A DNA stretch of 8,224 nucleotides. Source: Bacilli bacterium (lineage in GTDB: Bacteria > Bacillota_I > Bacilli_A > RF39 > UBA660). The notes below the pieces were generated by a model that made no database searches, was not told where the DNA came from, and saw nothing but the letters and a program-made list of their open reading frames with translations. A program made the position numbers and the translations under genes. Where the stretch lies: the NCBI GenBank assembly GCA_024683115.1, contig JAIKYM010000046.1, positions 1 to 8,224 on the forward strand, written 5' to 3'. Below, one piece after another: positions 1 through 6,543 of the stretch. How positions within the stretch are numbered: the first letter of the stretch is position 1; every line of letters begins with the position of its first letter.

Positions 1-3
1 ACT

Positions 4-10
4 CTCCTTT
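4..10 (-). promoter_or_regulatory. Shine-Dalgarno of a gene starting just beyond the left edge
   Basis: Read on the minus strand the last ten bases are aaaggagagt. This contains a strong AAAGGAG ribosome binding site only three bases from the window edge. A start codon at normal spacing would fall a few bases outside the window, so a minus-strand gene should follow secA. Its identity cannot be read. In many Bacillota the gene after secA is prfB, while the DnaA-box-like array upstream would also fit a DnaA-controlled gene; both are guesses. Confidence 0.6.
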
Positions 11-25
11 TCTAAAATTGGTAAA

Positions 26-51
26 CAAAAAATGCCATCGAATGATGACAT
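26..51 (-). terminator. Hairpin with U-tract between secA and the next gene
   Basis: On the minus strand ATGTCATC pairs with GATGGCAT (8 bp with one G-T wobble) around a four-base ATTC loop, followed directly by six T. This is the form of an intrinsic terminator. It sits about 160 bases after the secA stop and only about 16 bases before the Shine-Dalgarno of the next gene. It could end the secA transcript or act as an attenuator in the leader of the next gene. No antiterminator pairing was found by eye. Confidence 0.6.
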
Positions 52-64
52 TTATCTTTATAAA

Positions 65-183
65 TTGTCCACAAAACGTGTACTAAATTTCACAACATTT
101 TATGTCCTGTTGTCCACAATTTTAAATTTACGTGGACAAAATGTGGACAAATGGCAATTTTCGGTCAATTTTTACGTGGACAA
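65..183. repeat. Cluster of five DnaA-box-like nonamers (TTGTCCAC[A/G])
   Basis: Five copies of an 8-base core TTGTCCAC lie in about 120 bases. They are TTGTCCACA at 65-73 and 110-118 on the plus strand, and on the minus strand TTGTCCACG at 131-139, TTGTCCACA at 142-150 and TTGTCCACG at 175-183. TTGTCCACA differs at one position from the classical DnaA box TTATCCACA and equals the box form known from Streptomyces and mycobacteria. In an AT-rich intergenic region five copies are far more than chance predicts. The cluster is likely to bind DnaA, or less likely another regulator. It lies upstream of a gene beyond the left edge and could be a promoter operator, a DnaA-titrating cluster or part of a replication origin. 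A degenerate sixth copy may lie at about 102-110 (ATGTCCTGT). Confidence 0.6.
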
Positions 184-186
184 AAT
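127..186 (-). repeat. Two exact 16-bp direct repeats within the box cluster
   Basis: The 16-mer ATTTTGTCCACGTAAA (minus-strand reading) occurs exactly at 127-142 and again at 171-186, 44 bp apart. Each copy contains one TTGTCCACG nonamer with identical flanks. The shared flanks show that the repeat unit is longer than the nine-base box. This suggests local duplication, or a binding site whose recognition extends past the nonamer. Confidence 0.65.
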
Positions 187-210
187 CCTCGCAAAGCCTT
201 ATATTTCCTA

Positions 211-2712
211 TTACTTACCACAGCATTGTTTGTATTTTTTCCCTGAGCCACATGGACATGGATCATTTCTACCAATCTTATCATCAGATTTAGCAGATGT
301 TTTAACTTTCTTCTTACCATCGTTAGCAACACCTTCAACTGGTTTAGCAGCGAAGTTTTGTTTAATTTCCATACGTAATAAGAAGTTAGCTATAGATTGT
401 TCAATGTTATCTTGCATTGTTTCAAATATTTCATAACCTTCAGATGCATAAGCTTGAAGTGGATTTCTTTGAGCATAACCTCTTAATCCAATCCCTTCTC
501 TTAATGTATCCATATCAGTTATATGTTTAATCCAAGCTTCATCTAATACTCTTAAAGAAATGTGTCTTTCAAAATCTTTAACTATTTCTTCAGGTACAAT
601 AGATATCTTCTTTTCATACTCTTCAATAACTTTTTCAGCTATTAAATCATATACTTCATTTTCTTTCTTACCAGATAAATCTTCAACTTTAAACTTACTA
701 TGTTTAACGAAAGGATTAATAGCTTCAGTTATACCTTCTAAGTCTGCATCAGTTAAATATCCTTCTGGTGCTAAATGAGAATGAATCATATCATCTATAT
801 AATCTCTAATATAATCTAATACTACTGAATGAATATCTTCAGAATCTAATATTTCATTACGTCTCTTGTAGATAACTAAACGTTGTTGAGATACTACGTT
901 ATCGTAATCAAGTAAGTTCTTACGCATATCATAGTTGTTTCCTTCAACTTTCTTTTGAGCTGATTCTACAGATTTAGTAAACATCTTAGATCTTAATTGT
1001 TCCATATCATCTAAACCTAAGTTCTTAACAGCAGTTTTGATAGCATCAGGAACGAATCTCTTTAATAATTCATCTTCAAATGAGATGAAGAATTGTGAAT
1101 AACCAGGATCTCCTTGACGTCCAGAACGTCCTCTTAATTGGTTATCAATACGACGTGATTCATGTCTTTCAGTACCGATTACACATAAACCACCTAACTC
1201 AACAACACCTTCACCAAGCTTAATATCTGTACCACGACCAGCCATGTTAGTTGCAATAGTAACTGCACCTTTTTCACCGGCTTTAGCAATGATTTCAGCT
1301 TCTCTTGCATGGTTCTTAGCATTTAATACTTCATGTTTAATTTTAAATTTATCTAACATCTTAGATAATCTTTCATTGTTTTCAACTGAGATTGTACCAA
1401 CTAGAATTGGTTGTCCAGTTTCATGAATTTGTTTAATAAATTCAACAATAGCTTTATATTTAGCTGATTCTGTAGCATACATAATATCAGCCATATCTTT
1501 TCTTATACATGGTTTGTTAGTTGGAATTTCAATAACATACATGTTATAAATTTCTCTAAATTCCTCTTCTTCAGTCTTAGCTGTACCAGTCATACCTGAA
1601 ATCTTAGCATACATTCTGAAGAAATTTTGGTAAGTGATTGTAGCCATAGTTTGGTTTTCTTCATTGATTTGAACGCCTTCTTTAGCTTCAAGTGCTTGAT
1701 GAAGACCATCACTAAATTGTCTACCTTCCATTATACGACCAGTAAATTGATCGATAATTACAACTTTACCTTCGCCATCAACTATATAATCAACATCAAT
1801 AGCCATACCATAGTTAGCCTTCAATGCTTGGTTAATGTGATGTACTAAAGCTGTATTATTAGAATCATATAAGTTAAATAAAGAGAAGAACTTTTCAACT
1901 TTATGAGAACCTTCTTCAGTTAACATAACTGACTTAGTCTTTAAATCACATGTATAATCTTCATCTTCCTTTAAAGCCTTAACAGCTTTATCTGCTTCTT
2001 TATATAAGTTAGCTGAATTAACTTTACCACCAGATATAATTAATGGAGTTCTTGCTTCATCAATTAACATTGAGTCTATTTCATCTAAGATTACATAATT
2101 TAATCCTCTTTGTACTCTATCTTCTGGTTTAACAACCATATTATCTCTTAAGTAGTCGAAACCTGCTTCAGAGTTAGTTGTATAAGTAATATCACAGTTA
2201 TAAGCTTCTCTCTTAGCTGCTGGATCCATAGACATGCTATTTAAATTAACACCTACAGTTAAACCTAGAAATTCATAAATAGGTCTCATCCATTCAGCAT
2301 TACGTTGAGTTAAGTATTCATTAACAGTTATAACATGAACACCTTTACCAGTTAATGCATTTAAATATGCTGGCATAATAGTAGTTAAAGTTTTACCTTC
2401 ACCAGTTTTTAATTCAGCTATATTACCAAAGTGAATAGCTAAACCACCTAACATTTGAACATAGAATGGTTTTTCACCAATCATTCTCCATGCAACTTCT
2501 CTAACAGCAGCAAATGCAGGTATAATTACTTCTTCATCATTAACTGTCTTACCGTTTTCAAGCATTTCCTTTAAATTTTTAGTAGTGTGTTTTAATTCAT
2601 CATCACTCATCTTTGAGTATTTATCAGATAATGCTTCAATTTTATCAGCTATCTTTTTAAATCTTTTTAATTCTTTATATTCTGTGTCTATTAAACCTCT
2701 AAGTAGTCCCAT
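211..2712 (-). CDS. secA: Preprotein translocase ATPase SecA
   Basis: SecA is the ATP-driven motor that pushes unfolded preproteins through SecYEG at the cytoplasmic membrane. The 833-residue protein is of normal length. Walker A TGEGKT lies at 103-108, the DEAD-like Walker B DEID at 210-213, TNMAGRGTDIKLG at 488-500 and motif VI QLRGRSGRQGDPG at 525-537. The scaffold motif LDYDNVV is at 601-607. The C-terminus carries an intact SEC-C zinc-binding tail, NDPCPCGSGKKYKQCCGK, with C819, C821, C830 and C831, which in known SecA proteins contacts SecB, ribosomes or lipids. The start at 2712 is supported by GGAGG seven bases upstream (ctggaggaaaatttATG). The gene follows hpf, as in Bacillus, but the hpf terminator and candidate promoters in the gap indicate separate transcription. 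Use of CGT for many arginines fits high expression. Confidence 0.98.
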   Translation of the reverse strand: MGLLRGLIDTEYKELKRFKKIADKIEALSDKYSKMSDDELKHTTKNLKEMLENGKTVNDEEVIIPAFAAVREVAWRMIGEKPFYVQMLGGLAIHFGNIAELKTGEGKTLTTIMPAYLNALTGKGVHVITVNEYLTQRNAEWMRPIYEFLGLTVGVNLNSMSMDPAAKREAYNCDITYTTNSEAGFDYLRDNMVVKPEDRVQRGLNYVILDEIDSMLIDEARTPLIISGGKVNSANLYKEADKAVKALKEDEDYTCDLKTKSVMLTEEGSHKVEKFFSLFNLYDSNNTALVHHINQALKANYGMAIDVDYIVDGEGKVVIIDQFTGRIMEGRQFSDGLHQALEAKEGVQINEENQTMATITYQNFFRMYAKISGMTGTAKTEEEEFREIYNMYVIEIPTNKPCIRKDMADIMYATESAKYKAIVEFIKQIHETGQPILVGTISVENNERLSKMLDKFKIKHEVLNAKNHAREAEIIAKAGEKGAVTIATNMAGRGTDIKLGEGVVELGGLCVIGTERHESRRIDNQLRGRSGRQGDPGYSQFFISFEDELLKRFVPDAIKTAVKNLGLDDMEQLRSKMFTKSVESAQKKVEGNNYDMRKNLLDYDNVVSQQRLVIYKRRNEILDSEDIHSVVLDYIRDYIDDMIHSHLAPEGYLTDADLEGITEAINPFVKHSKFKVEDLSGKKENEVYDLIAEKVIEEYEKKISIVPEEIVKDFERHISLRVLDEAWIKHITDMDTLREGIGLRGYAQRNPLQAYASEGYEIFETMQDNIEQSIANFLLRMEIKQNFAAKPVEGVANDGKKKVKTSAKSDDKIGRNDPCPCGSGKKYKQCCGK

Positions 2713-2734
2713 AAATTTTCCTCCAGTAAATAAT

Positions 2735-2761
2735 ATTGTATCATAAAAAGGTTAAATACAA
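2735..2761 (-). promoter_or_regulatory. Candidate secA promoter (proximal)
   Basis: On the minus strand an extended -10 element TGATACAAT has its hexamer TACAAT at 2735-2740. It is preceded at 16 bp by a poor -35-like TTTGTA. Transcription would start about 15-20 bases before the secA ribosome binding site. The assignment is by eye, and the -35 is weak. Confidence 0.4.
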
Positions 2762-2798
2762 ATATAAAATATACATAATCAACCATTTTTCTATATAA

Positions 2799-2807
2799 AT
2801 TATACCA
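2799..2807 (-). promoter_or_regulatory. Candidate secA promoter (distal extended -10)
   Basis: The minus strand reads TGGTATAAT, a perfect extended -10 (TGnTATAAT). It lies just downstream of the hpf terminator and would give a leader of about 80 bases for secA. The region where the -35 should be falls inside the terminator hairpin and matches poorly, so this promoter would rely on the extended -10. The same TGGTATAAT precedes hpf. Confidence 0.45.
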
Positions 2808-2817
2808 TATAACACAC

Positions 2818-2843
2818 AAAAAAGCACAGGAAAACTGTGCTTT
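2818..2843 (-). terminator. Intrinsic terminator of hpf
   Basis: On the minus strand AAAGCACAG and CTGTGCTTT form a 9-bp stem around a five-base loop, followed by an uninterrupted run of T (plus-strand A at 2818-2823). It begins 17 bases after the hpf stop codon, so hpf and secA are likely separate transcripts. In the plus direction the T run is only three bases, so it probably acts one way. Confidence 0.85.
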
Positions 2844-2860
2844 AAGATATAAAAATTAAG

Positions 2861-3391
2861 TTATTTTGAGTAGATAATACCGTAGTTATTATCTTTTCTC
2901 TTATACAATACAGCAATACATTCTTCATCTGCATCTTTATATACAAAGAAATCATGTCCTAATAGTTCCATTTGAAGTATAGCTTCTTCTTCGCTCATTG
3001 GTTTAGATTCAACAGTTTTTCTCTTAACTATTTGACTAGTTTCTTCTTCCTCATCGTCTTCTTCAACAAATGCAAATGAGATTTCAGGTTGAACATTCTT
3101 TCTACTATTTAATCTAGTCTTATTCTTTCTTATTTGTCTTTCAAGAATATCAGTAACTAAATCAATAGCAGCATATAGATCAGCATTTGATTCTTCAGCT
3201 CTAAGAGTAAATCCTTTAGCTGGAATTGTTACTTCAATAGTATCTTTATTATTCTTAGATCTTAGTAACACATGAGCTTCAATAGAAGAAGGATCATCAA
3301 AATACTTATCTAATTTAGATAGTTTCTCCTTAACATAATCTTTAATTGCATCAGTTACAACTAATTTGTCGCCACGAATATTCATATTCAT
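2861..3391 (-). CDS. hpf: Long-form ribosome hibernation promoting factor
   Basis: HPF-long binds the decoding region of the 30S subunit and drives 100S ribosome dimers in stationary phase or stress. The 176-residue length is that of the long Bacillota form (the short proteobacterial form has about 95). The N-terminal S30AE/YfiA domain covers roughly residues 1-105. An acidic linker (EEDDEEEE, 110-117) follows, then the C-terminal dimerisation domain with EEAILQMELLGHDFFVY (135-151) and YKRKDNNYGIIY near the end. The start at 3391 follows AGGAAGGTGATG at good spacing; the in-frame ATG two codons later is a less likely start. Its place upstream of secA is conserved in Bacillus (yvyD-secA). A terminator and its own promoter suggest a single-gene transcript. 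Confidence 0.96.
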   Translation of the reverse strand: MNMNIRGDKLVVTDAIKDYVKEKLSKLDKYFDDPSSIEAHVLLRSKNNKDTIEVTIPAKGFTLRAEESNADLYAAIDLVTDILERQIRKNKTRLNSRKNVQPEISFAFVEEDDEEEETSQIVKRKTVESKPMSEEEAILQMELLGHDFFVYKDADEECIAVLYKRKDNNYGIIYSK

Positions 3392-3414
3392 GCATACATC
3401 ACCTTCCTATTTTA

Positions 3415-3442
3415 ATTATACCAAATAATGTGAAAAGTTAAA
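3415..3442 (-). promoter_or_regulatory. Candidate hpf promoter
   Basis: The minus strand has an extended -10, TGGTATAAT, with the TATAAT hexamer at 3415-3420. A weak -35 (TTTAAC) lies 16 bp upstream. The predicted start site falls almost at the first base of the ribosome binding site, so the leader would be very short. I see no clear match to a sigma-B or sigma-H promoter, although hpf is often stress-controlled. Confidence 0.45.
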
Positions 3443-3483
3443 GAAAATTTACTATAAATTACACTACACAAACGAATTCAAAC

Positions 3484-3513
3484 AAAATAAAAACCATGTT
3501 TATCACATGGTTT
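3484..3513 (-). terminator. Intrinsic terminator of smpB overlapping its stop codon
   Basis: On the minus strand AAACCATGT and ACATGGTTT form a perfect 9-bp stem around GATAA, then TTATTTTG. The smpB TAA (3512-3514) forms part of the 5' arm of the stem. It would end a secG/rnr-smpB or rnr-smpB transcript before hpf. Confidence 0.8.
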
Positions 3514-3934
3514 ATTTATAATATCTATCTAAATCCCTTTGTTTAATAGTTTCTCTCTTATCATAAAGTTTTTTACCTTTACATAATCCAAGTAATATCT
3601 TTGCATGATTATCTTTAAAGTATAGCTTTAAAGGTATTATAGTTAATCCTTGTTCCTTTACTTCTTGAGATAATTTTAATATTTCTTTCTTATGTAATAG
3701 TAACTTTCTTTGTCTTCTTTCATCATGATTAAAAAGATTACCATCATCATATTTAGATATGAACATATTAATTATGTACATTTCATTATTTTTTATTCTT
3801 GCATAAGTATCTCTTAAATTAACTGATCCTTTTCTAATTGATTTAATCTCAGTACCAGTTAATACAATACCTGCTTCTATTTCTCTAAGAATAAAATAAT
3901 CAAAATAAGCTTTTCTATTCTTAACTTCTATCAT
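3512..3934 (-). CDS. smpB: SsrA-binding protein SmpB (short form)
   Basis: SmpB binds tmRNA and places it in the empty A site of stalled ribosomes, which starts trans-translation. Family hallmarks are NRKAYFDYF (6-14), EAGIVLTGTEIKSIRKGSVNL (about 20-40), FNHDERRQRKLLLHKKEI (68-85) and the KGKKLYDKRETIKQRD tail. At 140 residues it is short. After the YDKR motif only 13 residues remain, about nine fewer than in Bacillus subtilis SmpB as I recall it, and the N-terminus is about six shorter. No frameshift is evident, because the stop lies in the terminator stem. The start ATG is two bases after the rnr TAA, with no good Shine-Dalgarno, so translation is probably coupled to rnr. The gene pair matches the shared role of RNase R and SmpB-tmRNA in ribosome rescue. 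No ssrA gene follows it here. Confidence 0.96.
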   Translation of the reverse strand: MIEVKNRKAYFDYFILREIEAGIVLTGTEIKSIRKGSVNLRDTYARIKNNEMYIINMFISKYDDGNLFNHDERRQRKLLLHKKEILKLSQEVKEQGLTIIPLKLYFKDNHAKILLGLCKGKKLYDKRETIKQRDLDRYYK

Positions 3935-3936
3935 AA

Positions 3937-6090
3937 TTATCTAGTCTTTTCTTTCTCATCAACATCAGCTATTTGTTCAAAATCTATTTGAGCTAATGCT
4001 TTAGATGCAGCAATACATTTAACACATATGTAAGAACCTATTCTATAGATTTTCTTAGAGTTCTTAGCTTGTAATACATTACTACCTTCATCATAAACAT
4101 ATATATCACTAGGCATGTTTTCTATCTTTAATAAACCTTCAACTCTATTAGGTAATTGAACAAATAATCCAAATGATGTTACACCAGATACTATAGCTCT
4201 ATATTCTTCACCTATATGATCTTGCATGTAGTCTGCCATGAACATATCATCAGCAGCTCTTTCAAGTTCATCAGCATTTCTTTCTCTTTCAGATGACTGT
4301 TGAGCAATTGCATCTAAGTGAGCATCCCAATAATTAACAGTCTTTTGATCAGTTAATCCTTCGAAGAAATATGTTCTTAATAATCTATGTACTTGTAAGT
4401 CTGGATAACGTCTGATTGGTGAAGTGAAATGTGTATAACATTCAGAAGCTAATCCAAAGTGACCAATATTTTCCTTAGAATATACTGCCTTAGCCATAGT
4501 TCTAATAGCCATCTTCATAATTATTTCTCTTTCTTCACCTTCAGCATCTATTTGAGATAGTAATTTTTGGAATACTTTAGCATTAGCTATTTCCTTAAAT
4601 TTACCCACAATTGGATGTCCAGAAGAATTACAGAATTGAATAAATTGTTGTACTTTTTCTGCATTTGGTTCAGCATGAACACGGTATATAGAAGGAAGAC
4701 CTCTTACCCAGTTATCATAGAATTGGAACTTTCTTGCAACTGATTCATTAGCTACAATCATGAAATCTTCTATAACTTTTTCATATACTCCACGTTCACG
4801 TGCAATAACATCTATAACATGATGATTTTCATCAAATACAAATTTAGGTTCAGTAGTATCAAAATCTGTAGCTCCACGTCCAGCTCTTTCCTTACGTATT
4901 AATTCATGTAAGTCTTTCATTGTTAATAAATCATCAACAAAATCATCATAACCTTCAGCAACAGTACCTTCTAATATAGCATTACAATCTGTATAATTCA
5001 TTTTCTTTCTTGATCTTATAACAGATGGGAATACTTCAGAATTTATAACTCTACCTTGTTTATTAATTTCCATTTCACAAGTAATTGCAAGTCTATCTAC
5101 ACCTTCATTTAAAGAACATATACCATTTGATAAGATATGTGGTAATTGAGGTATAACCTTATCACCAGGATAATTAGATGTTGCTCTTACTAATGCTTCC
5201 TTATCTAAAGGAGAATTTTCAGTAACATAGTGGGATACATCAGCAATATGTACTCCTAATTTATAGTTTCCATTTGGTAATAAATCTACACTAATAGCAT
5301 CATCGATATCTTTTGTATCTTTACCATCAATAGTAAAGATAGTTTTATCTCTTAAATCAGTTCTACCAACTAATTCAACAGGAAGTACTTCAGTTGGAAG
5401 TTCTTCAGCTTGTTTAATTGCTTCAGGCGGGAACTCTTCAAATACATCATATCTAGCAGCTAATTGAATAATATCCATTCCTGGATCATCCTTGTGGCCA
5501 ATTCTAGCTTTTACGTGACCAACAAAATTATTAGGTCTACTTAATTGATCATCTAAAGATACTGCTAATATTTCACCTTCAACACATCTATTTAATTCTT
5601 GTTGATCTATATGAATATCTACATTTCTAAATTTCTTATCATCAGTAACAAATACCTTCTTAGATTTAATTACTTTTATTTCACCAATAATATTCTTTTT
5701 ATCTCGTTCAAGAACCTTTAATACTTTACCTTCAGGTTTAGTAGAATTCGTTCCAATAACTTCAACTAATACCTTATCACCATCTAAAGCACCATTTATA
5801 TTCTCTTTTTCAATATGAATGTCTTTTTCACCTGGTTGTTCAGATAATAAGAAACCAAATCCTTTTTCCTTAACATCTATAATACCTATTTTAAAATTAG
5901 ACATCTTAGATAATAAGATATATTTATTTTTCTTAGTTAAGTATAATTGATATTCATCAACTAATTCATATAATACATTTTGAAGCTCAGTTATTTCTTC
6001 AACTGTATCTAAACCTAATTCATGCATAACAACTTCAAATGATACTGCATCAAACTTTTTTTCAAATAATTCCAAAACCTTTTCTTTCAT
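3937..6090 (-). CDS. rnr: Exoribonuclease R
   Basis: RNase R is a processive 3'-to-5' exoribonuclease that degrades structured RNA and, with tmRNA-SmpB, non-stop mRNAs. The start is placed at 6090 (MKEKVLELF), giving 717 residues. A longer frame from 6108 would put the GGAAAGGGG ribosome binding site inside the coding region. In this numbering an N-terminal winged-helix-like segment (1-60) and cold-shock domains (about 64-190) precede the RNB catalytic domain. The RNB domain contains TIDGKDTKDIDDAISV (253-268), with the metal-binding aspartates at about 255, 261, 263 and 264, and ECYTHFTSPIRRYPDLQVHR (550-569). A C-terminal S1 domain spans about 628-705. The lysine-rich tail of some homologues is missing. 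The rnr TAA and the smpB ATG are separated by two bases, so the two genes are cotranscribed. Confidence 0.97.
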   Translation of the reverse strand: MKEKVLELFEKKFDAVSFEVVMHELGLDTVEEITELQNVLYELVDEYQLYLTKKNKYILLSKMSNFKIGIIDVKEKGFGFLLSEQPGEKDIHIEKENINGALDGDKVLVEVIGTNSTKPEGKVLKVLERDKKNIIGEIKVIKSKKVFVTDDKKFRNVDIHIDQQELNRCVEGEILAVSLDDQLSRPNNFVGHVKARIGHKDDPGMDIIQLAARYDVFEEFPPEAIKQAEELPTEVLPVELVGRTDLRDKTIFTIDGKDTKDIDDAISVDLLPNGNYKLGVHIADVSHYVTENSPLDKEALVRATSNYPGDKVIPQLPHILSNGICSLNEGVDRLAITCEMEINKQGRVINSEVFPSVIRSRKKMNYTDCNAILEGTVAEGYDDFVDDLLTMKDLHELIRKERAGRGATDFDTTEPKFVFDENHHVIDVIARERGVYEKVIEDFMIVANESVARKFQFYDNWVRGLPSIYRVHAEPNAEKVQQFIQFCNSSGHPIVGKFKEIANAKVFQKLLSQIDAEGEEREIIMKMAIRTMAKAVYSKENIGHFGLASECYTHFTSPIRRYPDLQVHRLLRTYFFEGLTDQKTVNYWDAHLDAIAQQSSERERNADELERAADDMFMADYMQDHIGEEYRAIVSGVTSFGLFVQLPNRVEGLLKIENMPSDIYVYDEGSNVLQAKNSKKIYRIGSYICVKCIAASKALAQIDFEQIADVDEKEKTR

Positions 6091-6114
6091 AGAAATTCCC
6101 CTTTCCATAAGATA

Positions 6115-6135
6115 ATTTTATCACATATGATTATA
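6115..6135 (-). promoter_or_regulatory. Candidate rnr-smpB promoter elements
   Basis: The 60 bases between the secG terminator and the rnr start hold two -10-like elements on the minus strand. One is TATAAT at 6130-6135; the other is an extended TGATAAAAT with its hexamer at 6115-6120. Neither has a convincing -35. Either could start the rnr-smpB transcript, or the pair could depend on read-through from secG past a weak hairpin. Confidence 0.35.
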
Positions 6136-6145
6136 TTTCTATATA

Positions 6146-6173
6146 ATTAAAAATAGGAAATTGCTTTCCTATT
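6146..6173 (-). terminator. Weak terminator hairpin overlapping the secG stop
   Basis: On the minus strand AATAGGAAA and TTTCCTATT form a 9-bp stem around GCAA, followed by TTTAATTATA. The secG stop codon TAG (6169-6171) lies in the 5' arm of the stem. Only two pairs are G-C, so partial read-through into rnr is plausible, which would keep the conserved secG-rnr-smpB operon. Confidence 0.6.
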
Positions 6174-6384
6174 GTAAATATAATATTAATGATATTACAA
6201 AGAATGCCAAGCCAAGAAGTAATGTTAGTCTAGATAAGAATAATTCAGAACCTCTTTCCTTAACATTTGAGAATAATTCAGCATTTCCGCCTGATATAAT
6301 TTGTCCACCATCTTGTGCTTTACTGCTTTGTAATAAAACCAAAACTATTAATAATACTGAAATAACAATTAATGCTGTTTCCAT
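6169..6384 (-). CDS. secG: Preprotein translocase subunit SecG
   Basis: SecG is a small accessory subunit of the SecYEG channel that aids SecA-driven translocation. The start is placed at 6384, giving METALIVISV and 71 residues, the usual family size. AGGTGATT lies just upstream of that ATG, whereas a longer in-frame start at 6417 would put this site inside the gene. Two membrane segments (about 3-18 and 50-70) flank a cytoplasmic loop. The loop has the typical VLLQSSKAQDGG (16-27) and GGNAELF (32-38) features, and SRLT (51-54) precedes the second helix. It heads the conserved secG-rnr-smpB order and has a good promoter of its own. It is divergent from the femX-like gene. Confidence 0.93.
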   Translation of the reverse strand: METALIVISVLLIVLVLLQSSKAQDGGQIISGGNAELFSNVKERGSELFLSRLTLLLGLAFFVISLILYLQ

Positions 6385-6447
6385 ATAATCACCTGATTTC
6401 CTTAAATAATTTAACATAAATGCCTGTTAATTTCAACAATTATTTGT

Positions 6448-6476
6448 ATTATAAACTATTCGTAAATATATATCAA
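6448..6476 (-). promoter_or_regulatory. secG promoter
   Basis: On the minus strand TTGATA (6471-6476) and TATAAT (6448-6453) are separated by exactly 17 bp, a near-consensus housekeeping sigma-factor promoter. Transcription should start at about 6441, giving a leader of roughly 57 bases before the secG ATG. This is the best promoter in the window. Confidence 0.75.
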
Positions 6477-6484
6477 TTAAATAA

Positions 6485-6512
6485 TTTCTTTTATAAATAA
6501 ATATGTTATAAT
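6485..6512 (+). promoter_or_regulatory. Candidate promoter of the femX-like gene
   Basis: An extended -10 TGTTATAAT (hexamer 6507-6512) is preceded at 16 bp by a weak -35-like TTTCTT (6485-6490). The start site would be near 6519, about 25 bases before the GTG start. Its upstream edge lies only about 8 bp from the -35 of the divergent secG promoter. Confidence 0.5.
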
Positions 6513-6543
6513 ATTATATATATTGAATAAGGGAGCGGTTAAT

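Noticed and set aside
32..436. 134-codon open frame on the plus strand
   Set aside because: It overlaps the 3' end of secA on the opposite strand and the box array, has no ribosome binding site, and its product has low-complexity, non-family character.
1244..1848. Short plus-strand open frames inside secA
   Set aside because: They are antisense shadows of a fully conserved secA coding region and lack start signals.
2713..2860. Riboswitch or long leader upstream of secA
   Set aside because: The gap is explained by the hpf terminator and -10 elements; no conserved folded element or secM-like leader peptide was recognised.
3392..3511. Possible ssrA (tmRNA) gene after smpB
   Set aside because: The gap is only 120 bases and is filled by the smpB terminator and hpf promoter; no tRNA-like ends or tag-peptide frame are present.
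6161..6388. 75-codon plus-strand frame opposite secG
   Set aside because: It is the complement of a clear secG with good start, promoter and membrane pattern; no Shine-Dalgarno precedes the plus-strand frame.
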